DNA of 64,000 nt from assembly GCF_004293625.1 (NCBI RefSeq), contig NZ_CP033040.1, positions 248,001-312,000 on the forward strand. Direction: 5' to 3'. The translations under genes and the position numbers were made by a program. This DNA is from Thiomicrorhabdus indica. Lineage in GTDB: Bacteria > Pseudomonadota > Gammaproteobacteria > Thiomicrospirales > Thiomicrospiraceae. Under the pieces are notes generated by a model. It saw only the letters and a program-made list of their open reading frames with translations. It had not been told where the DNA came from and did no database searches. How positions within the stretch are numbered: the first letter of the stretch is position 1; every line of letters begins with the position of its first letter. Below, one piece after another: positions 54,810 to 63,417 of this stretch.

Positions 54810-57755
54810 ATGAACCGATTAGCTGGTCTCATCGCTGATTTTCTGACACGAAAACTATCAATGTTTGCGGTGGTGGCAGGGATGTTACTTGTGGGAACCT
54901 TGGTTGTCACAGAGGCTGAAGTCGAAGAGCGTAACAATGATCTTTTTGAACAAGCAGAGTTTGCCTCGCACGCTTTACGTGCAAATTTAGAAAGTGAGTT
55001 GAATAGCCAGAAGCAAATTCTGGATGCATTGAGCGAAAATGCACTTACTTCTCTTATTCAATTAATTCAGATCGCCGAAGAGACCACCCCTGTAGGCCAG
55101 GGCTCTTCAGAGGGTTTAGTCACCCCAAAAAGCGACCCGTTTTCAGCGTTGAGTCAGCAACCTAGCTGGCAAGATTTCCAATCCAAACTTTTAAATTATC
55201 TTCCGCAAGTACAGCAGTTCGCTTTGTTGGACTCTCAAGGCAATGTTGTACTTGATGGCGGCGGATTTTTTATGGGAAATGCTTGTCGGGTTCAAGTTGA
55301 ACATGGATTGGGAGGTAATAAGGGCGGTGCTGTGATGTTGCAGGCGCACTTTTTCCATGATGGCGACCACCATTATGATTTGATCTATTATTTGCTTGAA
55401 GGTGATCAGGTTAAAGGGGCGATACTTGCCAGTTTGCCTTTGACATCGCTTTCAGCCTATCTTTCTCGATTTGTCACCGATGCTTTGGAAGTTGTGATGC
55501 TGAATAAGCACAATCCGACCCAGGTTATTTTAAGTTCTTATGAGGATTTAAGTTTGCAAGCCGGCGCAATGATCTCTAATGAATTTGTAGAGCAAGCGTT
55601 GGTTTCCATGGATTTGCCGAACACCGATTGGCGTTTTTATTTCTTTGCCAAAGAAGGTGTGTTGGATGAATTGCGTAATCAACTTTATGTATATGCCTTT
55701 TTGATTTTTTCGATTCTCGCCTTGTTGCTTGCTTTGCTTCAAAGTCGATGGGCAAATGCATTGAATGTTCAGGCTAAGGGAGATCGTTCCAAGGCATTCC
55801 AACTTTATCGACAAAGCCCAATGGCCTTGTTTGTGTTAGATCCTTCTCCAGCCAATACGATTCGCTATTTTTCGGCCAACCAAATTGAGCAAGCAAGTGC
55901 CCTTAAGCAAGCCGTGATTATCAATCAGTCCTTTACCACATTGTTGCACCCTGAAGAACATAGTCGCTGGCATGAGTTATTGAGTGAGTTCCTAGAAAAT
56001 GATCACTCGTCATTGGATGCAAACTTCCGTTTACAAAAAGTTGGAGATTCAAGTAATTTCAGATGGGTGGTGAATTTGCATGTTGTTGCAGATTTTAATG
56101 AAAATGGTGAATGCGAACGTTTATTGGTCTATTTATTTACGCTTTCTGAGCATCAAACGGGAAAAAAATTAGTGGATGATCTGCTGGAATCTTTCCCTTT
56201 ACCGGTTTTTATTACGGATGAAAATGGTATTTTGATTGATGCGAATAAAGCGAGCGAATCGTTTTTATCGAGGAATAAGCAAGCCTTCTTGTCTTCGCCT
56301 TTGGCAGGTTGTATGGATTTGGAAAGCGCTCAAAATTATCGCCAACAGTTACAGCAAGCAGAGCAGTCTCATCATTTTTCGGTATTAGCTGAGCAAGATG
56401 TCCGAGACACGCCTGACAATTTGATTCCACAGGAACAGGTGGCTTTACGATTTAAAACTGCCAATGGAACCTTAACAAGTTGTGATGTGAGTATTCAGTC
56501 GCTGCCATCACTGTATGAAAATGCTTTTATTCATTTTCTTCAACCGGTTGTTCAATCGCAAACACCTGAACCAGAGCAAGGTGAAACGCCTTATCTTGAG
56601 AGTTACTATGAGGCTGCTCTGTCACGCTTCAATGTCGGTTACCACATTGCCGATGAGCTGGAAGAGTTAATGGGGTTCTTGAGAGGCGTTAGTGATCGCT
56701 TGAAGTTTACTTTCATTGACAAAGTTTCAAGAATTCATGCGGATGAAATCCGCAATCGAAGCGATGCAGTGACACGTTCCTTGCAAGACTTTAAGTTCTT
56801 GGCGTTAAAGGATGAGGATTTCTCTAAAACCAGTTTTGATGCGTATATTTTGGTTGAAGAATCATTACATCTTTTACGGCTTAAAGCGCGTTGGCATGGA
56901 GTGAATTTTGAGTTTAACTATAACTCAGGTTGTCCTTATGTTTGGATGGGATATGAAAACAGAATTAAGCAAATTATCCTTCAGCTGTTGTCTTATGTGA
57001 TTGAACGTCTTGCTTGTGAACAAGTGCGTATTAACGTCGGCTGCGTTGAAACGGATAAGGGTAGTTTTTTGAAAATGGTATTTCTCCTGTCATCGTCTGA
57101 GAGTGAGAAGTTGGAAAAAGCGAATGAATTCATGGTTGCTGATATTTCATTGACAACAGATTTAGCGAATAGGGAGTTAAGAAGTTCTCAGCGCCATCAT
57201 GTGTTAAAAGGCTTGGAGCTTTCCACTGCGTTGTTACGAGCTTTAGGTGGCGAGATTCATGTTGGCCAAAGTCGTAATAATGAAATTGGCTTTTCGGTAG
57301 ATATTCCTGTTGATATGGATGATTTATCTAATAGATATTCGGACAATAAAGACTCTGATGTGATGGCTGAGCAACATTTTATTGATAAACGTTTCTTGTT
57401 GGTCGATTCCGACACGGTCGTTGAGCAGTTGCTCGTCGATGTTCTAGAGCGTATGGGTGCGCAAGTCGATGTGGTCGAAAATGGAATTGATGCAATTAGT
57501 TTCTGGCGTAACTATTCGCACCTTTATGCCGGTTTACTGATTGAGGTAAACGCTGAAGTCATGGATGCCTATGAGGTCATGAGTTTTATTCGTCGAGAAG
57601 AAGAGGAATCTATGCTAGACAGCCATTTTCCAGTAATTGCTGTGGTTGATCGCAATCTTCACAATAGCATGGATTTAGACGAATTTGATGGGGTTGTGGA
57701 AACGCCACTGATCGTTGAGCAAATGGTTTCAGAGCTGAAACGGTTGAATGCTTGA
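54810..57755 (+). CDS. Membrane hybrid-kinase-like protein with degenerate kinase and receiver domains
   Basis: A 981-residue inner-membrane protein. TM about 18-36; periplasmic sensor about 40-290; TM about 292-312; two PAS-like domains about 325-450 and 458-585; a kinase-like region about 600-850; a receiver-like domain about 860-981. No convincing H-box is present. The ATP N-box reads 'ILQLLSYVIE' with the key Asn lost, and no DxGxG is found. The receiver has Glu in place of the phospho-acceptor ('LIEVNAEVMDAYEV') and lacks the conserved Lys ('VVETPL'). It is probably a signalling scaffold or allosteric partner. A 7-bp hairpin (54771-54787) lies just upstream. Confidence 0.75.
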   Translation: MNRLAGLIADFLTRKLSMFAVVAGMLLVGTLVVTEAEVEERNNDLFEQAEFASHALRANLESELNSQKQILDALSENALTSLIQLIQIAEETTPVGQGSSEGLVTPKSDPFSALSQQPSWQDFQSKLLNYLPQVQQFALLDSQGNVVLDGGGFFMGNACRVQVEHGLGGNKGGAVMLQAHFFHDGDHHYDLIYYLLEGDQVKGAILASLPLTSLSAYLSRFVTDALEVVMLNKHNPTQVILSSYEDLSLQAGAMISNEFVEQALVSMDLPNTDWRFYFFAKEGVLDELRNQLYVYAFLIFSILALLLALLQSRWANALNVQAKGDRSKAFQLYRQSPMALFVLDPSPANTIRYFSANQIEQASALKQAVIINQSFTTLLHPEEHSRWHELLSEFLENDHSSLDANFRLQKVGDSSNFRWVVNLHVVADFNENGECERLLVYLFTLSEHQTGKKLVDDLLESFPLPVFITDENGILIDANKASESFLSRNKQAFLSSPLAGCMDLESAQNYRQQLQQAEQSHHFSVLAEQDVRDTPDNLIPQEQVALRFKTANGTLTSCDVSIQSLPSLYENAFIHFLQPVVQSQTPEPEQGETPYLESYYEAALSRFNVGYHIADELEELMGFLRGVSDRLKFTFIDKVSRIHADEIRNRSDAVTRSLQDFKFLALKDEDFSKTSFDAYILVEESLHLLRLKARWHGVNFEFNYNSGCPYVWMGYENRIKQIILQLLSYVIERLACEQVRINVGCVETDKGSFLKMVFLLSSSESEKLEKANEFMVADISLTTDLANRELRSSQRHHVLKGLELSTALLRALGGEIHVGQSRNNEIGFSVDIPVDMDDLSNRYSDNKDSDVMAEQHFIDKRFLLVDSDTVVEQLLVDVLERMGAQVDVVENGIDAISFWRNYSHLYAGLLIEVNAEVMDAYEVMSFIRREEEESMLDSHFPVIAVVDRNLHNSMDLDEFDGVVETPLIVEQMVSELKRLNA

Positions 57756-57784
57756 GCAGTACCGTTGTAAATTACGCCGCAACG

Positions 57785-57826
57785 AAAAATGGCCTTGGAT
57801 GCTGTTGTGCATTCAAGGCCATTTTT
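57785..57826. terminator. Bidirectional intrinsic terminator
   Basis: AAAAATGGCCTTGGATG (from 57785) pairs with CATTCAAGGCCATTTTT (to 57826), with A- and T-runs on both sides. It lies between convergent genes and should serve both. Confidence 0.88.
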
Positions 57827-57843
57827 GTATTCAGCATCGACTA
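57827..57843. repeat. Relic matching one end of the inverted-repeat element family
   Basis: GTATTCAGCATCGACTA differs by two or three bases from the right arms of the elements at 11114-11172 and 33529-33664. No second arm is seen. Confidence 0.35.
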
Positions 57844-57850
57844 TTTAGGA

Positions 57851-58294
57851 TTATTTTTGATAGAGCGTTTTAGGGTCAATTAGCGGCTCGGAAGTAATGG
57901 TGGCTTTATCGCCTTCGACAAGCGTGTAAAAACAGCTACGTCGACCTGTGTGGCAAGCAGGGCCTGTTTGATCGACGAGTAATAAAATTGCATCGCCATC
58001 GCAGTCAAAGCGTAGTTCTTTTAGGACTTGAATTTGCCCTGATTCTTCGCCTTTTCGCCAATAGTTTTGACGCGAACGAGACCAATAACATACCCGGCCG
58101 GTAGCAAGTGTTTCTTGCAAGGATTTTTCGTTCATCCATGCCATCATCAATATTTCTTTAGTATCGTGTTGTTGTGCAATGGCCGGAATTAAGCCGTCTT
58201 GGTCAAATTTGACTGCTTTTAAAACGTCTTCCCATGCAAACTCATCGCCTATCTTAGCCTTTTCAAGGGTTTTAAAATTCAGTGAATCACACAT
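57851..58294 (-). CDS. hisI: Phosphoribosyl-AMP cyclohydrolase
   Basis: A 147-residue enzyme for the third step of histidine synthesis. Conserved blocks: 'MMAWMNEKSLQETLATGRVCYWSRSR', 'WRKGEESG', and the zinc/magnesium site in 'DCDGDAILLLVDQTGPACHTG' with 'SCFY'. There is no HisE domain. It is isolated from other his genes, and the 3' end follows a bidirectional terminator. A CCGGCCGG copy (58094) is inside. Confidence 0.96.
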   Translation of the reverse strand: MCDSLNFKTLEKAKIGDEFAWEDVLKAVKFDQDGLIPAIAQQHDTKEILMMAWMNEKSLQETLATGRVCYWSRSRQNYWRKGEESGQIQVLKELRFDCDGDAILLLVDQTGPACHTGRRSCFYTLVEGDKATITSEPLIDPKTLYQK

Positions 58295-58305
58295 GTTTGC
58301 ACTCC

Positions 58306-59385
58306 TTAAGAACGTTTAGCGTTCGCAAACGCGGCAGCAAATAAGTTATTGGTGACTTGCTGTTTTTCCACCTTTTTGGGTTTCTTTTGCTCAACCTGTG
58401 ATTGCTCGCCGCGTTTAAGCATTGCATTAAACAATTCGACAGTTGCTTGAGCATCGGCTAATGCATCATGTGCATCGCCAGGGAAAGGCTTGTCTAATAC
58501 TTTGGCGTAGGCATCGGTAAGTTTTGGTGTTTTATAGAACCAATACATGCGCTCAGAGTGCCAACGAATCGCACCGATCAAATCTTTGGAAAGTTCGGCC
58601 GCATCAAGCCAGGTGTTGTAGTCCAGTTCAAAGCGCAGCATTTTCTTTTCGGCGCTTTTTTCCAAGTACATAAAATCACTTTCGGTACTGTAAGCCAGCA
58701 CCACATCAGCATCTCGTAGCGTATCATGGATTTCATCCCAAGCTTTAGCCAGAAGAGGTGCGTCTTGAACCATCTCAGTGGTGATGTTGTGTTTATCGTT
58801 TTCAGGGATATCGTAGCCAGGATTAATCAGCTGATTGAATAGTTCCTTACCCTCTCCATCGCAGGCCGAGAGTTGAATGATGTCGGCATCTGGGTCGGTC
58901 GAAATGTTCGTGGCTTCAATGTCAATGCAGACAATATTTTTGCCTTTTAGGTTTTGTGCATGTTCTTTAAGCTTGAACAGTGCGTCGTTGCGACGTTCGT
59001 TAATCAGGTCAATGACTTCTGATTCGCAAAACGGTTGAATGAGTTTTTCAAGATTTTTGCGCAGGCGCGCAATCGATTTGGTGAGCGCTTTACGAACGTC
59101 TTCGTCCTCACTAGATTTTTCAATGAATGCTTCAACTGTATAGGCTTCTTCATCAATAAAAATCGTTTCTAAACTTTTTTGAGCAATCTTTTTAACTTTG
59201 AAATTGTACGCTTCCAAAGGTGGGATAAACACTTGGCCATTGAGTAGAGACGTTGCACCTTTTTCAGGTGAGGCCATAATTTCAACACCTTTTAGACTAA
59301 TGCCGTCGGAAGCGGCCACCGCAACCAAGTATTCTTTTAAGGGTTGTTTACGTTTATCAATCAAAATCAGTTGTGCATTGCTCAT
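58306..59385 (-). CDS. DEDDh-type 3'-5' exonuclease-domain protein
   Basis: A 359-residue protein. An N-terminal region of about 135 residues, with no recognised fold, precedes a DnaQ-like exonuclease domain about 145-320. Exo I is 'CIDIEAT' (Asp and Glu), Exo II 'LAYSTESDFMYL' (Asp) and Exo III 'HDALADAQAT' (His and Asp), so the site is complete. The C-terminal tail is Lys/Gln-rich. It lies 11 bases before hisI on the same strand. Substrate (DNA or RNA) unknown. Confidence 0.82.
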   Translation of the reverse strand: MSNAQLILIDKRKQPLKEYLVAVAASDGISLKGVEIMASPEKGATSLLNGQVFIPPLEAYNFKVKKIAQKSLETIFIDEEAYTVEAFIEKSSEDEDVRKALTKSIARLRKNLEKLIQPFCESEVIDLINERRNDALFKLKEHAQNLKGKNIVCIDIEATNISTDPDADIIQLSACDGEGKELFNQLINPGYDIPENDKHNITTEMVQDAPLLAKAWDEIHDTLRDADVVLAYSTESDFMYLEKSAEKKMLRFELDYNTWLDAAELSKDLIGAIRWHSERMYWFYKTPKLTDAYAKVLDKPFPGDAHDALADAQATVELFNAMLKRGEQSQVEQKKPKKVEKQQVTNNLFAAAFANAKRS

Positions 59386-59504
59386 AAAAGTTCTTTTAAT
59401 TCTTGGTTTTAATAAAAATAGTCGGTTATTTTAGCAGACCCTAGAAAGGGTTGCGTGTCACTTGGGGACTAGATTCGGTACTTCAATGATTATCTAAGCG
59501 GTAA

Positions 59505-59523
59505 AAGTCTTTAAAAGACACTG
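59505..59523. repeat. Short copy of the AAGTCTTT...GACACTGT repeat
   Basis: AAGTCTTTAAAAGACACTG matches the left arm region of the structured repeat at 46993-47099. The rest of the 222-base gap has small hairpins (CTTCTAGGAAG, ACAGC...GCTGT) but no gene. Confidence 0.35.
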
Positions 59524-59607
59524 TGAATCCCTTCTAGGAAGTTTTAACAGCTCATCTTTTGGCTGTGAAGCCGTGAAGTTCTTAAGCTCGTTGTTGCATA
59601 GCTTTGG

Positions 59608-60762
59608 TTAGATTTCATTCTTTGCAAAGAGGTTTTCAGCATAATGATGAAACAATTTGTGCAGACTTTTTAGCAGAAGTTGTTGGCGCATGGGCAGGTG
59701 GGCGCAGTAGTAGCCGGTGAATTCCATTGCTGCTATGCCTCCACGCTGCTTTTTAAAGTGCGCGGCGCCGGAGCTTAAGTTCAAAAGTTGATGTCGTTCG
59801 TGGGCAATTTTTAATAACTGGGCAATGGTTAAACGATAAAGTCCCATGGATTTAGGCAGTGTCGTGTCATAGCCGACAATCGGCATGGTTAAAATGTTGT
59901 TGTGAGTGAAGAGTCCCATTGTGGCGACAATTCTCCCTTCGTCATTCCGAAAGCTAAAAAATTCCACTAGCTTATTTTTATGCAGTTGTTGTAGGTATTC
60001 GGTGGAATATTGAGGGTTATGTTGCGAGTGTTTTTCAATATAGAGTTGGTAAAAGCATTTTTGAATGTCTTTAAAGTCTACCGGCCGGTGTTCTTTTGGC
60101 GTGACCAAACTCAAAGGTGTTTTTCTTAAAAGTCGCCAATCGTTTTTGACATTATTTTTTTTCCACCAGTTCGTTTCATTCGGAAATAAGTACACTTGGC
60201 GAGCCGGTAGCATTAACCAACCCAATGATGTGAGGTCTTGAATAAGTTGGCCGTCGCACTCGCTATTCAGTGAGCGAATACTGAGGCTGTGTTTAGGATG
60301 TTGTTGGCTGAGTGTTTGAGTTAATTTTTGTAATGTGTCTTTACTCGTCGCTGGAAAGGGGCAAGTGGAAAAAAGCCAGTTGTTCAAGCTAAGAGTTTGA
60401 TTAATCTTGCCCCATTTCAATGCAGTCGAAAATATGGGAAAAGTCGCTTTGATTAAGGTTCTCTGCATCGGATTTTTAATTAGATGTAATTCTTCCGATG
60501 CGTAATCAATATAGGCGTTATAGGCTGAGCAAACATAGCTATTACGATAGTCGGTTTGGTTTTTAGCCACAGGGATTGAAATTTCGTTGAACGAATAAAC
60601 GTTCAATTCTGTGGCAATATTGGCAATCGCATTTGGTAAGGTCTGCTGAAAAGCGTCGATAAACTGCTGAGTTTTTTTCGCAAGCGCGGCATTCACAGAG
60701 TCATTAGAACGGGTTAAATTTTCGTTAACCTCCACATCGAATTCGATTGGGTTTTGCGTCAT
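59608..60762 (-). CDS. GNAT/FemAB-like acyltransferase partner of the BtaA-type enzyme
   Basis: A 384-residue soluble protein. The C-terminal half looks like a GNAT/FemAB fold: 'FFSFRNDEGRIVATMGLFTHNN' (core strands), 'LPKSMGLYRLTIAQLLKIAHE' and 'NLSSGAAHFKKQRGG', a pattern common in peptide or lipid N-acyltransferases. The N-terminal half is not recognised. It begins three bases after the BtaA-type gene, with GGAG at good spacing, so the pair is an operon. In bacteria making DGTS, the gene after btaA is normally the methyltransferase btaB; here this gene takes its place. N-acylation of the homoserine lipid is an inference. Confidence 0.65.
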   Translation of the reverse strand: MTQNPIEFDVEVNENLTRSNDSVNAALAKKTQQFIDAFQQTLPNAIANIATELNVYSFNEISIPVAKNQTDYRNSYVCSAYNAYIDYASEELHLIKNPMQRTLIKATFPIFSTALKWGKINQTLSLNNWLFSTCPFPATSKDTLQKLTQTLSQQHPKHSLSIRSLNSECDGQLIQDLTSLGWLMLPARQVYLFPNETNWWKKNNVKNDWRLLRKTPLSLVTPKEHRPVDFKDIQKCFYQLYIEKHSQHNPQYSTEYLQQLHKNKLVEFFSFRNDEGRIVATMGLFTHNNILTMPIVGYDTTLPKSMGLYRLTIAQLLKIAHERHQLLNLSSGAAHFKKQRGGIAAMEFTGYYCAHLPMRQQLLLKSLHKLFHHYAENLFAKNEI

Positions 60763-60765
60763 GAA

Positions 60766-62106
60766 TTACGACTCCAACCCTTGAGGTTTCTCGCCTGTAA
60801 TTTTTTGATACATAAACACAGCGCCATAAATTGCTGAGCGGTCTTGGCGTGTTAGTTGTGCATTGTAATCGGCATCGGTTTGCCATTGCTCAAGCAAATT
60901 TGGCGCAAGTTTTTCTTCTAAAGGAGAAATTTCACCGGCTGTTCTGAAGACAACTCGTGCATCGGTGGTTGCGGTTCGAGTCACTTGAGACCATAGCGCA
61001 TTCAGTTGTTCTGCGTCCATCCAATCTTGAGCATCCAAAAACAGGTATGCATCTAAGCTGTTGGCAGGCATCGCTTGCAGTTGTTGGGTAAGCGAGGTGT
61101 GATGCCAAGAAACTTTGGAGGATTCTTGGCGGATCGTTTCAAAATTTTCAGCTTTTAAGTATCTTGGTAACGCTTTCTGGCTTTCCAAATCATATCGGCG
61201 AGCAAAGGCTTGCCAAGCAAAATAGTTTTCTTCTAGCGGAAAATCACAGGCTAAACGGCGAGCACGATCCTTTAACAGTTCATGCATTTGCACGCCTTTT
61301 TGTTCAGAGTTGACTTGCATTTCATCGTATTGAGAAGGTGGAATGCCTAGGCTGTAAAGTACAGAAGTTCTTCGGCTTAAAAAGCGTAACAATTTTGTGT
61401 CAAATACTGGCGCAACATGCTGTTCAAATTGAGTTCGTTGCTCTTCAAGTGTTTTGGCTTGCATGATTTGGCTAATGTCATAGCCAAGCCGACGACTGAC
61501 CCAATGAATCAAGCCAATGAATTTACCAAGTAGACCGTGGTGGTAAAAATTGTTGGCAAACAGCTCGATACGCTTTTTTCTCAGAACGCCTGTTTTTTGA
61601 TTCCAATACTGTTGGGTTTTTGTTGAGAGTTTTGAAATGAGTTTCTTCTCAAATATTTCAATATTGTGCGGTAAGTTGGCATTGGCAAAAAAGTCAAAAA
61701 ACTCAGATTGAGTTAGATTTTGGCTAGCAATCAATTTCAGCTCTAGCAAGGCTAAGTGGTGTTCATTTAAATCGACAACCGTAATTGATTTTGGTTTGAC
61801 GGTTAAGTAGTTCAAAACATTGCACCCGCCAGAAGAAATCGTAAACACGCGAGAATTTTCTTTGAGATTCAAAGCTTGGATATCAACCTCTGGGTCTTCC
61901 CAAATTTGCGGATAAACCAAACGATCAAACCATTTTGCAAACAGTCGATCTGCCAACCCTTTTTTGCTGAACAAACTTGAGGGTTTCACTGCTTCATTTA
62001 ATAGCGTTTTGTTACAGCCTTCAGTATGCGTTTGGGAGTTGGAAAACGGGTGAATTTCATCTGGAGTTGTCAAAGATGAGTTTGCAGGTTTATTTGGCAG
62101 TGTCAT
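60766..62106 (-). CDS. btaA: BtaA-type (DUF3419) AdoMet:diacylglycerol 3-amino-3-carboxypropyltransferase
   Basis: A 446-residue protein matching DUF3419/BtaA: 'VYPQIWEDPEVDIQAL', the SAM-binding 'VFTISSGGCNVLNYL', 'ITVVDLNEHHLALLELK', and later 'LDAYLFLDAQDWMD'. BtaA moves the aminocarboxypropyl group of AdoMet to diacylglycerol, forming diacylglycerylhomoserine, the precursor of the betaine lipid DGTS. GAGG precedes the start. A palindrome upstream may control it. BtaB is not in the window. An alternative substrate is possible, since some DUF3419 members are uncharacterised. Confidence 0.82.
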   Translation of the reverse strand: MTLPNKPANSSLTTPDEIHPFSNSQTHTEGCNKTLLNEAVKPSSLFSKKGLADRLFAKWFDRLVYPQIWEDPEVDIQALNLKENSRVFTISSGGCNVLNYLTVKPKSITVVDLNEHHLALLELKLIASQNLTQSEFFDFFANANLPHNIEIFEKKLISKLSTKTQQYWNQKTGVLRKKRIELFANNFYHHGLLGKFIGLIHWVSRRLGYDISQIMQAKTLEEQRTQFEQHVAPVFDTKLLRFLSRRTSVLYSLGIPPSQYDEMQVNSEQKGVQMHELLKDRARRLACDFPLEENYFAWQAFARRYDLESQKALPRYLKAENFETIRQESSKVSWHHTSLTQQLQAMPANSLDAYLFLDAQDWMDAEQLNALWSQVTRTATTDARVVFRTAGEISPLEEKLAPNLLEQWQTDADYNAQLTRQDRSAIYGAVFMYQKITGEKPQGLES

Positions 62107-62174
62107 GATTTCCTCAAAAGAAAGATAGTCATCTAAAAGTCATTTGTTTTTGGCATGATAGAAATGAATCAGTG

Positions 62175-62194
62175 ACAGGATTTGACACTCCTGT
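62175..62194. promoter_or_regulatory. Palindromic site upstream of btaA
   Basis: ACAGGA-N8-TCCTGT lies in the divergent btaA/phosphatase gap, about 70 bases from the btaA start, next to a TATATAA stretch. It is a plausible operator; the regulator is unknown. Confidence 0.3.
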
Positions 62195-62323
62195 GAAATT
62201 TATATAACAGTGAATTGAAGGTGCCGATATTGCAGGATAGTTTAATGCATTGCATGAGTCTTGCTTATAAAACTGGCACAAAAAGTGTTTTAAGTTTGGT
62301 GGTTGCACCATAAAGGAGTGGGT

Positions 62324-63181
62324 TTGAAGCCTGATTGCATTTTTACCGACATGGATGGCACTGTTTTGGGGCATTCTGATTATGAATATGCGCCAGTCTT
62401 GCCAGTGTTGGAACAGTTAGCTGAAGAGGGAATTCCTGTGGTGGTGAATTCGAGTAAAACCTATGCGGAAATCGCTACTTGGCTAGAAAAACTTAATTTA
62501 GAACCTCCATTTATTTCCGAAAATGGCGGGGTGATTTATTTACCCAGTCGGGCACAAGGACCCATACAGGCACAAGTACCCATACGGGCACAAGTACCGG
62601 CCGGTAACAAACAGATACTGGGAACACCTTACCCACAAATTCGTGCTTTTATGCAGCAGGTTAGAGAAGAATTTGATTGGCAGTTTGAAGGCTTTGGCGA
62701 TATGTCGGTTGATCGAGTCGTAGAAACGACTGGGTTGGCGACAAAAGATGCAGAGCAAGCGATGCAACGAGAAGTGACTGAACCGATGTTGTGGCATGAC
62801 TCTGAAGAGTCGCTTGAGGCTTTCATTCAATTGGCTGAGAGGACCGGGTTGCAAGTCGTCCGAGGGGGGCGTTTTTATCATGTCATGGGTCAGCATGATA
62901 AAGCAAAAGCGATGAACTGGTTGTTGACTGAAAGTGGTTTGCTTGGGCAAAAGCAGCGTGAAAATGTATGTGTTGTCGCATTGGGTGATGGCAATAATGA
63001 TCGAGCAATGTTAGAAGCCGCTGACATTGCAGTGGTGTTACCGGCCGGTAACTTTTCAAGTTTGGAGATTGATGCCAAGCCTGATGGTTACCCTAAACAA
63101 GTGATTTATGCACAAAAAGCTGCCCCGGAAGGTTGGGCGGAAACAGTCAGACGAATCTTGAAAGATTTGAAGGGTAGATAG
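62324..63181 (+). CDS. Mannosyl-3-phosphoglycerate phosphatase (HAD family)
   Basis: About 285 residues of the HAD-IIB/MpgP family. HAD motif I is 'FTDMDGTVL', motif II 'VVNSSKT', motif III Lys in 'DKAKAMNWLL', and motif IV 'ALGDGNNDRAML'. It dephosphorylates mannosyl- or glucosyl-3-phosphoglycerate to give the compatible solute. The TTG at 62324 is chosen because AAAGGAG lies five bases upstream. Residues about 76-93 are encoded by three tandem 18-bp units. It is followed by a glycosyltransferase that would supply its substrate. Confidence 0.88.
   Translation: MKPDCIFTDMDGTVLGHSDYEYAPVLPVLEQLAEEGIPVVVNSSKTYAEIATWLEKLNLEPPFISENGGVIYLPSRAQGPIQAQVPIRAQVPAGNKQILGTPYPQIRAFMQQVREEFDWQFEGFGDMSVDRVVETTGLATKDAEQAMQREVTEPMLWHDSEESLEAFIQLAERTGLQVVRGGRFYHVMGQHDKAKAMNWLLTESGLLGQKQRENVCVVALGDGNNDRAMLEAADIAVVLPAGNFSSLEIDAKPDGYPKQVIYAQKAAPEGWAETVRRILKDLKGR
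62549..62602. repeat. Three tandem 18-bp repeats inside the phosphatase gene
   Basis: Units start at 62549, 62567 and 62585 and share the pattern C(R)GGCACAAGKACCCATA; the third ends in a CCGGCCGG copy. They encode RAQGPI, QAQVPI and RAQVPA in frame. This fits a recent in-frame expansion in a surface loop. Confidence 0.75.
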
Positions 63182-63198
63182 GTCACCGATAAAAGCTT

Positions 63199-63220
63199 CG
63201 CATTGCATGGATGCAATGCG
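63199..63220. repeat. Inverted repeat after the phosphatase gene
   Basis: CGCATTGCAT and ATGCAATGCG pair perfectly around GG. There is no T-run, so it is not a standard terminator. Confidence 0.5.
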
Positions 63221-63327
63221 CAGAGTGGTTATGGATGACGAACAACGTCTTTTAGCAATGACCTATCTGCCGGTGAGAAATAGTCAATATTAGAGATCAA
63301 TTGATTAACCAAAATGAGGGTGTAACA

Positions 63328-63384
63328 ATGTGTTTGCTTTATCAGCGTTTTAGCGCGTTTTTGAGTTTGCACCTGAGGTGTTAG
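63328..63384 (+). CDS. Possible 18-residue leader ORF
   Basis: An ATG preceded by GAGGGTG opens 18 codons ending at a TAG at 63384, 33 bases before the glycosyltransferase start. The product is hydrophobic and Leu/Phe-rich. It could be a translated leader or chance. Confidence 0.2.
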   Translation: MCLLYQRFSAFLSLHLRC

Positions 63385-63417
63385 TCAAAAAAATAGAAAT
63401 TATATAGAGGATTTGAG

